Source of the DNA: Streptomyces venezuelae
GTDB lineage: Bacteria; Actinomycetota; Actinomycetes; Streptomycetales; Streptomycetaceae
NCBI RefSeq assembly: GCF_008642315.1
Contig: NZ_CP029192.1
Span: 62,001-126,000 of the forward strand
Direction of reading: 5' to 3'
DNA: 64,000 bases
A model generated the notes under the pieces. The model was not told the origin of the DNA. It did no database searches and saw nothing but the letters and a program-made list of their open reading frames with translations. Below are positions 16,363 through 24,932 of this stretch, piece after piece. A program made the position numbers and the translations under genes. Position 1 is the stretch's first letter. Every line of letters starts with the position of its first letter.

Positions 16363-16971
16363 ATGGCCAAGGACACCGTGAGCGCCGTCGACTTCTGGTT
16401 CGACCCGCAGTGCCCGTGGGCGTGGATCGCCTCGCGATGGATCACCGAGGTGCAGCAGCTGCGGCCGATCGGTGTGCGCTGGCACGTGATGAGCCTGGCC
16501 GTCCTGAACGAGGGACGCGATGTGCCGCACAAGTACCGGGTGGGGCTGGGCTTCGGGCCGGTGCGGGTGTGCGTCGCCGCCGAGCAGAAGTACGGCCCCG
16601 AGGTGCTGGGCCGCCTCTACACCGAGCTGGGCGTGCGCTACCACCACGAGAAGGCGCCCAAGGACCGGGCCACCCTGGAGGCGGCGCTCACCGCGGCCGG
16701 CCTGGACCCGGGCCTGGCCGCGGCGATGGACTCCACCGAGTACGACACGGCGCTGCGCGCCTCGCACCACGCCGGCATGGACCAGGTCGGCTACGACGTG
16801 GGCACCCCGGTGATCGCCGTGGACGGCAACGCGTTCTTCGGGCCGGTGGTCACCCCGGTGCCGCGCGGCGAGGCCGCGGCCCGGCTGTGGGACGGGGTGC
16901 TGCTGGTCACCTCGACGGACGGGTTCTTCGAGCTCAAGCGCACCCGGGACCGCAAGCCGGACTTCACCTGA
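16363..16971 (+). CDS. Thioredoxin-fold protein of the mycothiol-dependent nitroreductase (Rv2466c) family
   Basis: The 202-aa product closely follows Mycobacterium tuberculosis Rv2466c as I remember it: DFWFDPxCPWxW at the N-terminus, HVMSLAxLNE, RKSHHAGMD-like LRASHHAGMD, VGTPVIAVDG with the cis-Pro, and FFELKRTR at the end. Rv2466c reduces substrates with mycothiol through a CPWC centre. Here the motif is CPWA (Cys17, Ala20), so only the first Cys remains, which suits a monothiol mechanism with mycothiol. AAGGGAG precedes the ATG; an ATG at 16318 overlapping the upstream stop is an alternative. It is probably co-transcribed with the HemY-like gene. Confidence 0.9.
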   Translation: MAKDTVSAVDFWFDPQCPWAWIASRWITEVQQLRPIGVRWHVMSLAVLNEGRDVPHKYRVGLGFGPVRVCVAAEQKYGPEVLGRLYTELGVRYHHEKAPKDRATLEAALTAAGLDPGLAAAMDSTEYDTALRASHHAGMDQVGYDVGTPVIAVDGNAFFGPVVTPVPRGEAAARLWDGVLLVTSTDGFFELKRTRDRKPDFT

Positions 16972-17092
16972 GGCCGCCCCGCCCCATTGCGTTGCGTTGC
17001 GCCACACGGATGGCGCCGATCCTCACCCCCCAAGGCCCCGCCCCGGTCAGGATGTGTGGCAGCACGGTCACTCACACCGACAGGAGCAGATG

Positions 17093-17539
17093 ATGAAGTT
17101 CCGAACCTACGTCGAGCCTCCCGAGCCCATGCGGGGCCTGGAAGTTCCTCCGGAGGTCGTGGAGAAGCTCGACGGAGGCAAGCGGCCGGCCGTGACCATC
17201 ACCGTCAACGGGCACTCCTGGAACAGCCGGCTGGCCATCATGCGCGGCCGCCACCTGATCGGCTTCAGCAAGGCCAACCGGGAGGCCGCCGGGGTGGAGA
17301 CCGGCGAGGAGGTCGAGGTCGAACTCGCCCTGGACACCGAGCCCCGCGTCCTGGTCGAGCCGGAGGACTTCGTCGCGGCACTGGACGCCGACCCGATCGC
17401 CCGCAAGGTGTACGACCGGTTGTCACCGAGCCGCAAGCGGGCACACGTGCACGCCATCGAGAGCGCGAAGAAGCCCGAGACGCGCGCGCGCCGCATCGAA
17501 AAGGCCGTGTCGACGCTGCGCGACGAGGCGTTCACGTAG
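17093..17539 (+). CDS. YdeI/OmpD-associated family protein (DUF1905 plus OmdA)
   Basis: This 148-aa protein has an N-terminal DUF1905 barrel (PAVTITVNGHSWNSRLA and RHLIGFSKANREAAGVETGEEVEVELALD) and a C-terminal helical YdeI-type tail (RKRAHVHAIESAKKPETRARRIEKAVSTLR). The family is widespread in actinomycetes and Gram-negatives, with roles proposed in resistance to cationic peptides but no settled biochemistry. The second of two adjacent ATGs was chosen because it stands six bases after AGGAG. It is a single gene with about 120 bases before it and a repeat-rich gap after it; no tie to the neighbouring pathway is evident. Confidence 0.88.
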   Translation: MKFRTYVEPPEPMRGLEVPPEVVEKLDGGKRPAVTITVNGHSWNSRLAIMRGRHLIGFSKANREAAGVETGEEVEVELALDTEPRVLVEPEDFVAALDADPIARKVYDRLSPSRKRAHVHAIESAKKPETRARRIEKAVSTLRDEAFT

Positions 17540-17980
17540 CCCCGCGAGGCAGCACGCCGCGGCGGCCGGCCCGGGGGCCGGTCGGGGCGGGCCGGCCGTG
17601 GCGAGCCGACCGTGACGGCCCGTGGTGACGGGCCGGTCCTGGCGGGCCGTTGGGTGAGCCGACCGTGACGGGCCGTTGTGGCGGGCCTGCTGCGGGGAGC
17701 CTGTCGTAAGGGGCCGGTCGTGGCGGGTCAGTGTGAGGCCAGGGTGGTGACCCGGACGTCGCGGCGGACGGGGCGCGGGGGGCCGTGTCGGGGGGCTGTC
17801 GGTGGGGGTCGGTGGGGTGTCGGTCGTCTGTCGACGGGCGGGCGGACATTGGGGTGGCCGGGCCCGGCCGTCCCAGGCGGCGGCCGTGCGCACCCGCGCG
17901 TCCCCGGCCCACGGCAACGGCGTCCCGCCAGGTTCTGGCCGGGGCGGCCGCCCGTGCTCCACGCTCGGAAGGAAGCCACC
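17540..17980. repeat. Repeat-rich intergenic region with no gene
   Basis: These 441 bases hold degenerate repeats built from units like GAGCCGACCGTGACGG (17603 and 17655) and GGGCCGGTCGTGGCGGG, mainly at 17590-17740. The remainder is very G-rich. The final 20 bases carry the GGAAGG box for the next gene. I see no ORF with coding character or recognisable promoter. Confidence 0.6.
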
Positions 17981-19138
17981 ATGACCACGGACATCACGAT
18001 CATCGGCGCCGGACTCGGCGGGCTGACCCTGGCCCGGGTCCTGCACGTCCACGGCATACCCGCCACCGTCTACGAGGCCGAGTCCTCCCCCGCCGCCCGC
18101 GCGCAGGGCGGACTGCTCGACATCCACGACTACAACGGCCAGCTCGCCCTGGAGGCGGCCGGTCTGATGGAGGAGTTCGGCGGTCTCGTCCTGGAGGGCC
18201 GCCAGGCGCTGCGGATCCTCGAACCCCAGGGGCGCGTCCTGCTGGACCAGCCCGACGACGGCACGGGCGGCCGCCCCGAGGTGCAGCGCGGCGAGCTGCG
18301 GCAACTGCTGCTCGACTCGCTGCCGGCCGGCACCGTGCGCTGGGGGCACAAGGTCAGCGGCGTGCGGGCGCTGGGCGGGGGCCGGCACGAGGTGGCCTTC
18401 GCCGACGGTGCCACGATCCTGGTCACCGGGCTGCTGGTGGGCGCGGACGGCGCGTGGTCACGCGTGCGGCCGCTGGTCACCGGGGCCACTCCCGCGTACG
18501 CCGGCAAAGCGGTGGTGGAGACCTACCTGTTCGACAGCGACCGCCGCCACCCGGCCACCGCCGAGGCGGTCGGCGGCGGGATGATGATCGCGCCCGCGCC
18601 GGACCGGGAGATCGTCGCCCACCGGGAGCGGGCCGGCACCCTGCACGCCTATGTGGGGATCAACGGGCCCATGGAGTGGTTCACCGCGATCGACTTCGGT
18701 GACGCGCGGGCGGCCGCGGCGCGGATCGCCGGGGAGTTCGAGGGCTGGGCGCCGGAGATCACCGCGCTGATCACCCGGAGCGACACGCCGCCGGTCCTGC
18801 GCCTGCTGCACTCGCTGCCCCGGGGCCAGCGGTGGGAGCGGGTGCCCGGGGTGACCCTGCTCGGCGACGCCGCCCACCTCACGCCGCCCAACGGCGAGGG
18901 CGCCAACCTCGCCATGCTCGACGGGGCCGACCTGGGCCGGGCCCTTGCCGCGCACCCCGGCGACCTCGAAGCCGCCCTGGCCGTCTACGAGCAGGCCATG
19001 TTCCCGCGCAGCGCCGAGGCCGCCCTGTTCGCGGGAGAGGAGATGCACGAGGGCGCGGGTCCGGAGGAGGGGTCCGGTGAGCACGACCTGTTCGCTCTGA
19101 TCTCCGCGCTCACCCGGCCCGAGCCGTCCTCCTCCTGA
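17981..19138 (+). CDS. TetX-like FAD-dependent monooxygenase
   Basis: The 385-aa product has the length and layout of TetX, the flavoprotein that hydroxylates and inactivates tetracyclines. Matching segments are IIGAGLGGLTLARVLHVHGI, ARAQGGLLDIHDYNGQLALEAAGL, the DG motif VGADGAWSRVRP and the GD motif TLLGDAAHLTPPNGEGANLAMLDGADLG. It lacks the thioredoxin-like C-terminus of the other oxygenases here. GGAAGG precedes the ATG. In a producer such enzymes may be tailoring oxygenases or may modify an antibiotic for self-protection; placement next to a DrrAB-like exporter makes both plausible. Convergent to the ABC genes. Confidence 0.88.
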   Translation: MTTDITIIGAGLGGLTLARVLHVHGIPATVYEAESSPAARAQGGLLDIHDYNGQLALEAAGLMEEFGGLVLEGRQALRILEPQGRVLLDQPDDGTGGRPEVQRGELRQLLLDSLPAGTVRWGHKVSGVRALGGGRHEVAFADGATILVTGLLVGADGAWSRVRPLVTGATPAYAGKAVVETYLFDSDRRHPATAEAVGGGMMIAPAPDREIVAHRERAGTLHAYVGINGPMEWFTAIDFGDARAAAARIAGEFEGWAPEITALITRSDTPPVLRLLHSLPRGQRWERVPGVTLLGDAAHLTPPNGEGANLAMLDGADLGRALAAHPGDLEAALAVYEQAMFPRSAEAALFAGEEMHEGAGPEEGSGEHDLFALISALTRPEPSSS

Positions 19139-19202
19139 AGCTCCTGGGGCTCCTGGGGGTTCTAGGGCTTCTGCGGCTTCTAGGGCTTCTGGGGTTTCTG
19201 AG
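19139..19202. repeat. Short tandem repeats of about 9-10 bases
   Basis: Directly after the TetX-like stop, units such as GCTCCTGGG, TTCTAGGGC and TTCTGGGGT recur six to seven times. The array lies in the gap between convergent genes and has no coding character. Confidence 0.6.
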
Positions 19203-19296
19203 ACCGCCGGGCACAGGAACGCGACCGGGCCCCACCCGAGGTGAGGCCTCGGGGCGGGGCGGGGGGTCCGCGTCGGCAGAGCACTTGCGCAGGGCA

Positions 19297-20073
19297 CTAC
19301 TTGGGGTCGCGGTTGAACTGGGCGGTGGACCAGGCGTAGCCCAGCGCGGTCAGGGCCAGGCACCAGCCCAGCGCGAGCCAGCCGTTGTTGCCGATCCCGG
19401 TGCCCAGGAGCAGGCCGCGCAGGGTCTCGATGGCGGGCGTGAAGGGCTGGTACTCGGCGATCGGCTGGAACCAGCCGGGCATCGAGTGGAGCGGGACGAA
19501 GGCGCTGGAGATGAGCGGCAGCAGGATCAGCGGCATGGCGTTGTTGCCGGCCGCCTCGGCGTTGGGGCTGCCCAGGCCCATGCCGACCGCGATCCAGGTG
19601 AAGGCCAGCGCGACCAGGGCGAGCAGGCCGAACGCGGCGAGCCATTCCAGGACGGTGGCGTCGGTGGAGCGAAAACCCATCGCCACGCCGACGGCGCCGA
19701 CCAGGACGAGGCTGATGAGGATCTGCAGGACGCTGCCGACGACGTGGCCGAAGAGGATGGAGCCGCGGTGGATGGCCATGGTGCGGAAGCGGGCGATGAT
19801 GCCCTCGTTCATGTCGGTGGAGATGGACACGGCGGTGCCGATGGCGGTGGAGCCGATGGTCATCAGCAGGATGCCGGGCACGAGGTAGGCGATGTAGGCG
19901 GAGCGGCCGGCGCCGGCGCTCATGGTGTCGCCGAAGATGTAGACGAACAGCAGCAACAGCATGACCGGGGTCATCAGCAGGTTGAGGGTGAGCGAGGGGT
20001 AGCGGCGGGCGTGCAGGAGGTTGCGGCGCAGCATCGTGGAGGAGTCGCGCACGGCGAGGGAGAGGGTGCTCAT
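19297..20073 (-). CDS. ABC-2 type transporter permease (DrrB-like)
   Basis: The 258-aa protein has six predicted membrane segments, beginning with LTLNLLMTPVMLLLLFVYIFG and ending with WLALGWCLALTALGYAWSTAQF. The family-typical stretch MNEGIIARFRTMAIHRGSILFGHV lies between segments 2 and 3. It forms the membrane part of a drug or lipid exporter with the ATPase encoded just upstream. The start overlaps the ATPase stop as ATGA. The DrrAB type commonly confers self-resistance in anthracycline and other aromatic antibiotic producers. The likely regulator is the divergent HTH gene past the DUF4097 gene. Confidence 0.93.
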   Translation of the reverse strand: MSTLSLAVRDSSTMLRRNLLHARRYPSLTLNLLMTPVMLLLLFVYIFGDTMSAGAGRSAYIAYLVPGILLMTIGSTAIGTAVSISTDMNEGIIARFRTMAIHRGSILFGHVVGSVLQILISLVLVGAVGVAMGFRSTDATVLEWLAAFGLLALVALAFTWIAVGMGLGSPNAEAAGNNAMPLILLPLISSAFVPLHSMPGWFQPIAEYQPFTPAIETLRGLLLGTGIGNNGWLALGWCLALTALGYAWSTAQFNRDPK

Positions 20074-21038
20074 CGGACGGTCTCCTTGGAGGGGGCGGGC
20101 CGGTCGGAGGGGGCGGTGGCGCGGGCGGTGAGGGCGAAGAAGACGTCGTCCAGGTCGGGGGTGTGCACGGTCAGTTCGTCGGCCTCGATGCCGGCCAGGT
20201 CCAGGCGGTCCAGGAGGGCGCGCAGGTCGCGCTGGCTGCCGTCGCTGGGGAGTTGGAGGGTGAGGGCCTCCTGGTCGCAGGCGGCCCGGGGCAGGGATGC
20301 GGCGGCGGCGCGGTGGGCGGCGGGGTCGGTGAAGCGCAGGCGTACGTGCCCGCCGGGGACGAGCCGTTTCAGTTCCTGGGCGGTGCCCTCGGCGGCGATC
20401 TTCCCGTCGTGGAGGACGGCGATGCGGTCGGCGAGTTCGTCGGCCTCTTCCAGGTACTGGGTGGTGAGGAAGACGCTCACCCCGCCGGTGACCAGTTCGC
20501 GGATGATGCCCCACATGGTGTGGCGGGAGCGGGGGTCCAGGCCGGTGGTGGGTTCGTCCAGGAAGATGACGCGGGGGCTGCCGACCAGGGTCATGGCGAT
20601 GTCCAGGCGGCGCTTCATGCCGCCGGAGTAGGTGGCGGCGGGTTTCTTCGCGGCCGCCACGAGGTCGAAGCGTTCCAGGATTTCGGCGGCCACCCGGCGT
20701 CCCTCGCGCTTGGGCAGGTGGTGCAGGTCCGCCATGAGGAGCATGTTCTCCTCGCCGGTGATCAGGCCGTCGACGGCGGAGAACTGGCCGGTGACGCCGA
20801 TCTTCGCGCGGGCGGCCTGGGCTTGGCGGGCGAGGTCGTGGCCGGCGACGTGCAGGTCGCCGGCGTCGGCGCGGACGAGGGTGGAGAGGATCTTCACGGC
20901 GGTGGTCTTGCCGGCGCCGTTGGGTCCCAGCAGGGAGAAGACCGTGCCTTCGGGGACGCTCAGGTCGATGCCGTCCAGGACGGTCTTGTCGCCGTAGGAC
21001 TTGCGCAGCCCGTGTGCCGCGATGGCCAAGCCGGTCAT
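20070..21038 (-). CDS. ABC transporter ATP-binding protein (DrrA-like)
   Basis: This is a 322-aa ATPase with Walker A GPNGAGKTT, Q-loop in GVTGQFSAVDGLITGEENMLLMA, signature YSGGMKRRLDIAM, Walker B VIFLDEPTTGLD and the switch region TTQYLEEAD. The C-terminal extension with DLDDVFFALT is the DrrA/DRA-type tail. It powers the permease with which it overlaps by ATGA. It follows the DUF4097 gene in the same direction with a 61-base gap, so the three genes probably form one leftward operon driven from the promoter region at 21766-22047. Confidence 0.95.
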   Translation of the reverse strand: MTGLAIAAHGLRKSYGDKTVLDGIDLSVPEGTVFSLLGPNGAGKTTAVKILSTLVRADAGDLHVAGHDLARQAQAARAKIGVTGQFSAVDGLITGEENMLLMADLHHLPKREGRRVAAEILERFDLVAAAKKPAATYSGGMKRRLDIAMTLVGSPRVIFLDEPTTGLDPRSRHTMWGIIRELVTGGVSVFLTTQYLEEADELADRIAVLHDGKIAAEGTAQELKRLVPGGHVRLRFTDPAAHRAAAASLPRAACDQEALTLQLPSDGSQRDLRALLDRLDLAGIEADELTVHTPDLDDVFFALTARATAPSDRPAPSKETVR

Positions 21039-21099
21039 GGGGTGAGCTCCTTGTGTGAGGGGGCCGCGGGGGGAGGCCGGGGGTCTCGGGGGTCGGGGG

Positions 21100-21765
21100 T
21101 CAGAGGCTGCGGGCGGTGATGTCGCCCTGGGCGACGGTGGCCTTGATGGTCAGGGCGGGCGCGCCGGTGTGGTGCAGGGCGTTGTCGATCCGGCCGTAGG
21201 CGGTGCCGGCGTCCAGGGTGGCGCTGACTCCGCGGGCGGCGGTGACGGTGATGTCGCCCTGCTCGGTGCTCAGGGCGAGCGCGCCGCGCACGGCCTCGGC
21301 GATGTGCACGGTGCCGCGCAGGGTGCGGATCTCGCCGTCGCCGGTCAGGCGGCCGACCCAGATGTCCGCGTCGAGGCCGGTCAGGCGGGCGCTGGTGGCC
21401 TCGTCGAGCTTGACCGAGCCGTGGCCGCCGTCGAAGGCGACCTCGCCCAGGCGTCCCACGCCGCGGAACTCGGCGGCGGAGGCGGTGGCCCGTACCGCGG
21501 AGCCCGCGGGCAGCTGGACGGTGACCTCGACGGCGCCGGTGCTGCCCAGGAGGCGGTTGGCGGCCTCGGGGGCCTGGATGCGCAGGACGCCGTCGGCGTA
21601 GGCGACTTCGGTCTGCTCGGCGGCCTTGACGTCGCGGCCGCGGGCGGGGTCGGCGGGGCGGACCTCGACGGTGGTGTCGGCGCGGTCGGCGGCGATGAAC
21701 TGGATGCGCCCGGCGGGGATGTCCAGGACGGTGCGGACGGCGGCGGGGGTGTCGAACTTCTGCAT
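21100..21765 (-). CDS. DUF4097 family beta-helix protein
   Basis: The 221-aa product is a DUF4097-type protein made of repeating beta strands (for example GSVKLDEATSARLTGLDADIWVGRLTG and GALALSTEQGDITVTAARG). It has no signal peptide or membrane segment. Such proteins are often encoded with DrrAB-like exporters in Streptomyces, where their job is unclear; a scaffold or regulatory role is possible. AAGGAGC precedes the ATG. It is first in the leftward operon and its promoter region contains TTGCGTTGCAA operator-like sites. Confidence 0.88.
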   Translation of the reverse strand: MQKFDTPAAVRTVLDIPAGRIQFIAADRADTTVEVRPADPARGRDVKAAEQTEVAYADGVLRIQAPEAANRLLGSTGAVEVTVQLPAGSAVRATASAAEFRGVGRLGEVAFDGGHGSVKLDEATSARLTGLDADIWVGRLTGDGEIRTLRGTVHIAEAVRGALALSTEQGDITVTAARGVSATLDAGTAYGRIDNALHHTGAPALTIKATVAQGDITARSL

Positions 21766-21858
21766 CGTGGGCTCCTTGATCCGGTGTCGCGTGCCCTTGC
21801 GGCCCGCGTTTTCCGATGACAGAAACGCTACGTTGCATTCACAGATCTGACAACAAAC

Positions 21859-21955
21859 TTGTTGCGTTGCAACCTCATAATCGCAGGTAGATATGGGGAA
21901 GTTGAAGCAATGAGCTCACGCTTAACGCAACAACTCCCCTCATGTTGCGTTGCAA
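21859..21955. promoter_or_regulatory. Operator cluster TTGCGTTGCAA in the divergent promoter
   Basis: TTGCGTTGCAA (inverted repeat TTGC-N3-GCAA) occurs at 21862-21872 and 21945-21955. TTGTTGCGTT at 21859-21868 recurs in reverse as AACGCAACAA at 21924-21933. The area is unusually AT-rich for this genome and lies between the exporter operon and the divergent regulator gene, which makes binding by that regulator likely. Confidence 0.75.
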
Positions 21956-22047
21956 TGGATTGGGCGTGAACGCTATAGTCGGCGGCGTCCACCCCCACCG
22001 CCGCGGGCCCGCACCGGCCCCGGCCACGGCCGCGAAGGAGATGCCCG

Positions 22048-22797
22048 ATGCCGGGAGGCAGGCTCACCCAGCAGGAACGCCGGCAGATCGCCCTGGGTCT
22101 CGCCGACAACCTCGCCTACGCCGAGATCGCCCGGCGCCTGGAGCGGCCGACCTCGACGGTCACCCGCGAGGTGACGCGCAACGGCGGCCCGGCCGGCTAC
22201 CGCGCCGACGCCGCCCACCGCGCCACCGAGCACCGCGCCCACCGCCGCAAGCAGAGCGCGCCGCGCAACGGCGGCACTCCCCCGCAGCCGCACGGGCGCG
22301 ACGCGGGCGAAGTGCGCGCGTACGAGGAGGTGTTCACCACCGTCATGATCGCCTCGGGCATGCCCACGATGATGGCCCGGGTGGTGGCCGCCCTCGTCCT
22401 CACCGACTCCGGCAGCCTCACCGCGGCCGAGCTCGTCCAGCACCTCCAGGTCAGCCCGGCCGCCGTCTCCAAGGCGATCGCCTTCCTGGAGAGCCAGGGC
22501 TTCGTGCGCCGGGAGCGCGCCGAGGGCCGCCGCGAGCGCTACGTCGTCGACGACGACGTCTACTACCAGTCCATGATGGCCACCGCCCGCGCCACCGCCC
22601 AGGTCGTGGCCACCGCCCGCCAGGGCGTCCCCGTGCTGCGCCCCGGCACCCCCGCCGCCACCCGCCTGGAGAACATCGCCCGCTTCCTAGACTTCGTCTC
22701 CGAGAGCACCGCCCGCGCCGCCGAACAGGCCCGCGACATCCTCCACGCCAAGCCCTCCCCCGACGCCGGGGCCGCGCCGCCGCCCGCCCGGAAATGA
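22048..22797 (+). CDS. Two-HTH transcriptional regulator (IS30-like HTH plus GbsR/MarR-type winged helix)
   Basis: The 249-aa protein joins two DNA-binding modules. Residues 5-45 (LTQQERRQIALGLADNLAYAEIARRL and RPTSTVTREVTRNGG) are an HTH_38 of the kind seen in IS30 transposases. Residues about 90-190 form a GbsR/MarR-like winged helix (SGSLTAAELVQHLQVSPAAVSKAIAFLESQGFVRRER). AAGGAG precedes the ATG. It is divergent from the exporter operon and the shared promoter region has repeated TTGCGTTGCAA sites, so autoregulated repression of the exporter is the natural model. The ligand may be the exported compound. Confidence 0.88.
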   Translation: MPGGRLTQQERRQIALGLADNLAYAEIARRLERPTSTVTREVTRNGGPAGYRADAAHRATEHRAHRRKQSAPRNGGTPPQPHGRDAGEVRAYEEVFTTVMIASGMPTMMARVVAALVLTDSGSLTAAELVQHLQVSPAAVSKAIAFLESQGFVRRERAEGRRERYVVDDDVYYQSMMATARATAQVVATARQGVPVLRPGTPAATRLENIARFLDFVSESTARAAEQARDILHAKPSPDAGAAPPPARK

Positions 22798-22889
22798 CAC
22801 CCGGCCGCGCATGAGGGCCGGCCGCGGGGGGCACACGGCGCATCACGTACGACAAACCCGGCAAAAACCGTCTGTAAGGGAGGCCTTTG

Positions 22890-23144
22890 ATGCTGCTGAT
22901 GGCCCGTCCGGTCCTGAAGAACCTGCTCGAGCAGTACGAGACGCTGAGCGCCCGGCACGCCGCACACGGCTCCGGGGAGAGCCTGCGGCGCCTGGAGGAC
23001 GTCTCCTACACCCTGTGCGTGTCCACCGGCACCCGCGACATCGACGCGGCCCTGGCCGCCGCCCGCCACCGGCTCGCCGCCACCGACCCCGGACACCACG
23101 CACGCCACGCCCGCGCCAAGCACGCCCAGGCGCTGGCGAGCTGA
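22890..23144 (+). CDS. DUF5133 family protein
   Basis: This 84-aa protein (MLLMARPVLKNLLEQYETL...RLEDVSYTLCVSTGTRDIDAALAAARHRL) matches the small actinomycete DUF5133 family. It is soluble and helical, with no catalytic motif visible. GGGAGG seven bases upstream fixes the ATG. Members are often encoded near stress or secondary-metabolism regulators, and their function is unknown. It stands alone, about 90 bases after the two-HTH regulator. Confidence 0.85.
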   Translation: MLLMARPVLKNLLEQYETLSARHAAHGSGESLRRLEDVSYTLCVSTGTRDIDAALAAARHRLAATDPGHHARHARAKHAQALAS

Positions 23145-23296
23145 GCCGGCGGGCGCCCGCCGCGGAGCCGGACCGGCGGGCGCGCACGGATTGGGGCCGC
23201 ACCGCGCCGGCGCCGTGCGGTGCGCCCGGCCCACCCGGCCCTGCTCGCGGTATGCGCGGCGCGCTCCCGCGCCGCGCACGTCGTAGCGTTGCCGTC

Positions 23297-23935
23297 ATGT
23301 GCTGGAGCGCCACGGCCGATCTCGCGGCGGGAACGGGCATCACGGCGGTGGGCGTCGTCTCGGTGAGCCTGGCCGCCCGCCGCCCCCGCGACCTGCCGCT
23401 GGCCGCGCTGCCGCTGCTGCTGGGCGCCCACCAGATCGTCGAGGCCGCGGTCTGGCGCAACGGCGGCGGCACCGGGCCCGCCACTGTGGCCTGGGCCGTC
23501 ATCGCACTGCCGCTGCTGGCCCTGTGGGTGCCGGCGGCCGTCCTGTGCGCGGCGCCCCCCGCCGCCCGGCGCCGCCTGCTGGTCCCGCTGGCCGCGGGGG
23601 CGGCGACGGCCGCGGTCCTCGCGTACACGCTGGCGACGCGCCCGGTCGGTGCCGAGATCCGCGGGCACACCGTCGGCTACTCCCTGGGGCTGCCGCAGAC
23701 CGGGCTGTTGGTGGCCGGCTACCTGCTGGCCACCGTCGGCTCCCTGCTCCTGTCCGGCGATCGGGGTCTTGTCCTGTTCGGGGTGCTGGTCGCCGCGGGC
23801 GCGGCGGTGTGCTTCGTGCTGTGGCGCCAGGAGTACGTCTCCACCTGGTGCGCGTTCGCCGCGGTGTGTTCGCTGCTGCTGGCCCGGTGGGCCGCCCGGC
23901 GCCGCCCGGCCCGCCCCGCCCCCGCCGCCGCCTGA
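23297..23935 (+). CDS. DUF6629 family membrane protein
   Basis: This 212-aa integral membrane protein begins MCWSATADLAAGTGI, the characteristic start of the family I know as DUF6629. About seven hydrophobic segments can be counted, including LAALPLLLGAHQIVEAAVW and GLVLFGVLVAAGAAVCFVLW. The conserved Cys-Trp at the N-terminus and the GAHQ-x-E motif suggest a specific but unknown function. The family is widespread and uncharacterised in bacteria. It is a single gene. Confidence 0.75.
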   Translation: MCWSATADLAAGTGITAVGVVSVSLAARRPRDLPLAALPLLLGAHQIVEAAVWRNGGGTGPATVAWAVIALPLLALWVPAAVLCAAPPAARRRLLVPLAAGAATAAVLAYTLATRPVGAEIRGHTVGYSLGLPQTGLLVAGYLLATVGSLLLSGDRGLVLFGVLVAAGAAVCFVLWRQEYVSTWCAFAAVCSLLLARWAARRRPARPAPAAA

Positions 23936-24050
23936 GAGCCCGTCAGCCCCGGGTGCGGTGCGCCCGGGGCTGGTCCGTTGGGAGCACGGGCCCGGGCCGT
24001 GCGCGTGGCGGCCGGCCGTGCGGACGGCGGCCCTTCTTACGATGCGCGCC

Positions 24051-24215
24051 ATGGACACCCTGATCTTCGCCGGGCTGCTCGCCGCCCTGGCCGCCCTGTA
24101 CCGGGAGCGTTCCCCCGCGGTGGTGCTCGGGGTGTGGTGGGTGGTCCTGGCCGCCACGGCGGTGCTGCTCGCGCACCACATCACCAGCGGCCTCTCGCTC
24201 GGGCTGAGCTACTGA
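24051..24215 (+). CDS. DUF5993 family small membrane protein
   Basis: This 54-aa protein has two membrane helices (TLIFAGLLAALAALY and VVLGVWWVVLAATAVLLA) followed by HHITSGLSLGLSY. The HH and GLSY features are typical of DUF5993, a family that is regularly encoded directly before DsbB-like genes. Its stop overlaps the DsbB start as TGATG, indicating coupled translation and a shared role in thiol oxidation. An ATG nine bases upstream is an alternative start. Confidence 0.8.
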   Translation: MDTLIFAGLLAALAALYRERSPAVVLGVWWVVLAATAVLLAHHITSGLSLGLSY

Positions 24216-24856
24216 TGGCCACCGTGCACCCGGCGCGGCCGGCCCGCCGGGGCGGCGCGGCCCGGCTGGGGCAGGCGCAGTTCTGGTTCGCGTGTCTGTT
24301 CGCGGCCGGCTGGACGGGCGTGGTCTGCGGCGGCCTGGCCGTGCAGTTCGGCTCCTGGGACTACCCCTGCCCGCTGTGCATGGTGCAGCGGATGTTCATG
24401 CTGCTGGCCGCCCTGGGCGCACTGCACATCGTGCGCGCGGGCATGCGCGGGACCGTCGAGGCCCGCGACTACATGACGGGCTGGGGCCTTGCCCTGGTGG
24501 CCTGCATGGCCGGCGGGTTCACGTCCTGGCGGCAGACGATGCTGCACATCATGCCGGGCGACGCGGGCTACGGCGCCCCGGTGCTGGGCCTGCACCTGTA
24601 TGTGTGGGCGTGGATCCTGTTCATGGCGGCGGTGGCGGCCATCGGCATCCTGCTGGCCTTCGCGCCCTGGACGGCCGCGGCGGACCTGCCGGCGCCGGTG
24701 TGCCGGCGCGCGGGACAGCTGGTGTTCGCCTTCGTGGCGCTGGTGACGGCGGTGAACCTGGTCGCGGTGTTCCTGCTGGAGGGCTTCCACTGGTTCCTGC
24801 CCGACGACCCCGACCGCTACCGCTTCTTCTACGATCTCAACATCCTGAAGAAGTAG
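24215..24856 (+). CDS. Disulfide bond formation protein B (DsbB-like)
   Basis: This 213-aa membrane protein should pass electrons from an extracytoplasmic thiol oxidase to quinone. It has four to five membrane segments and the quinone-proximal CPLC motif in YPCPLCMVQRMFM near residue 52. The second periplasmic Cys pair of E. coli DsbB is not evident, as in other actinobacterial versions. It is coupled to the DUF5993 gene upstream. A dedicated DsbA partner is not in the neighbourhood; the thioredoxin-fold protein at 16.4 kb is cytoplasmic. Confidence 0.88.
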   Translation: MATVHPARPARRGGAARLGQAQFWFACLFAAGWTGVVCGGLAVQFGSWDYPCPLCMVQRMFMLLAALGALHIVRAGMRGTVEARDYMTGWGLALVACMAGGFTSWRQTMLHIMPGDAGYGAPVLGLHLYVWAWILFMAAVAAIGILLAFAPWTAAADLPAPVCRRAGQLVFAFVALVTAVNLVAVFLLEGFHWFLPDDPDRYRFFYDLNILKK

Positions 24857-24932
24857 CCCCCCCGGCCGGGCCGCCCTGCCCGAAAGGACGAGGCACACCC
24901 GCCGTACCCGCCGCGCGCGCCGTACAGCTCTG

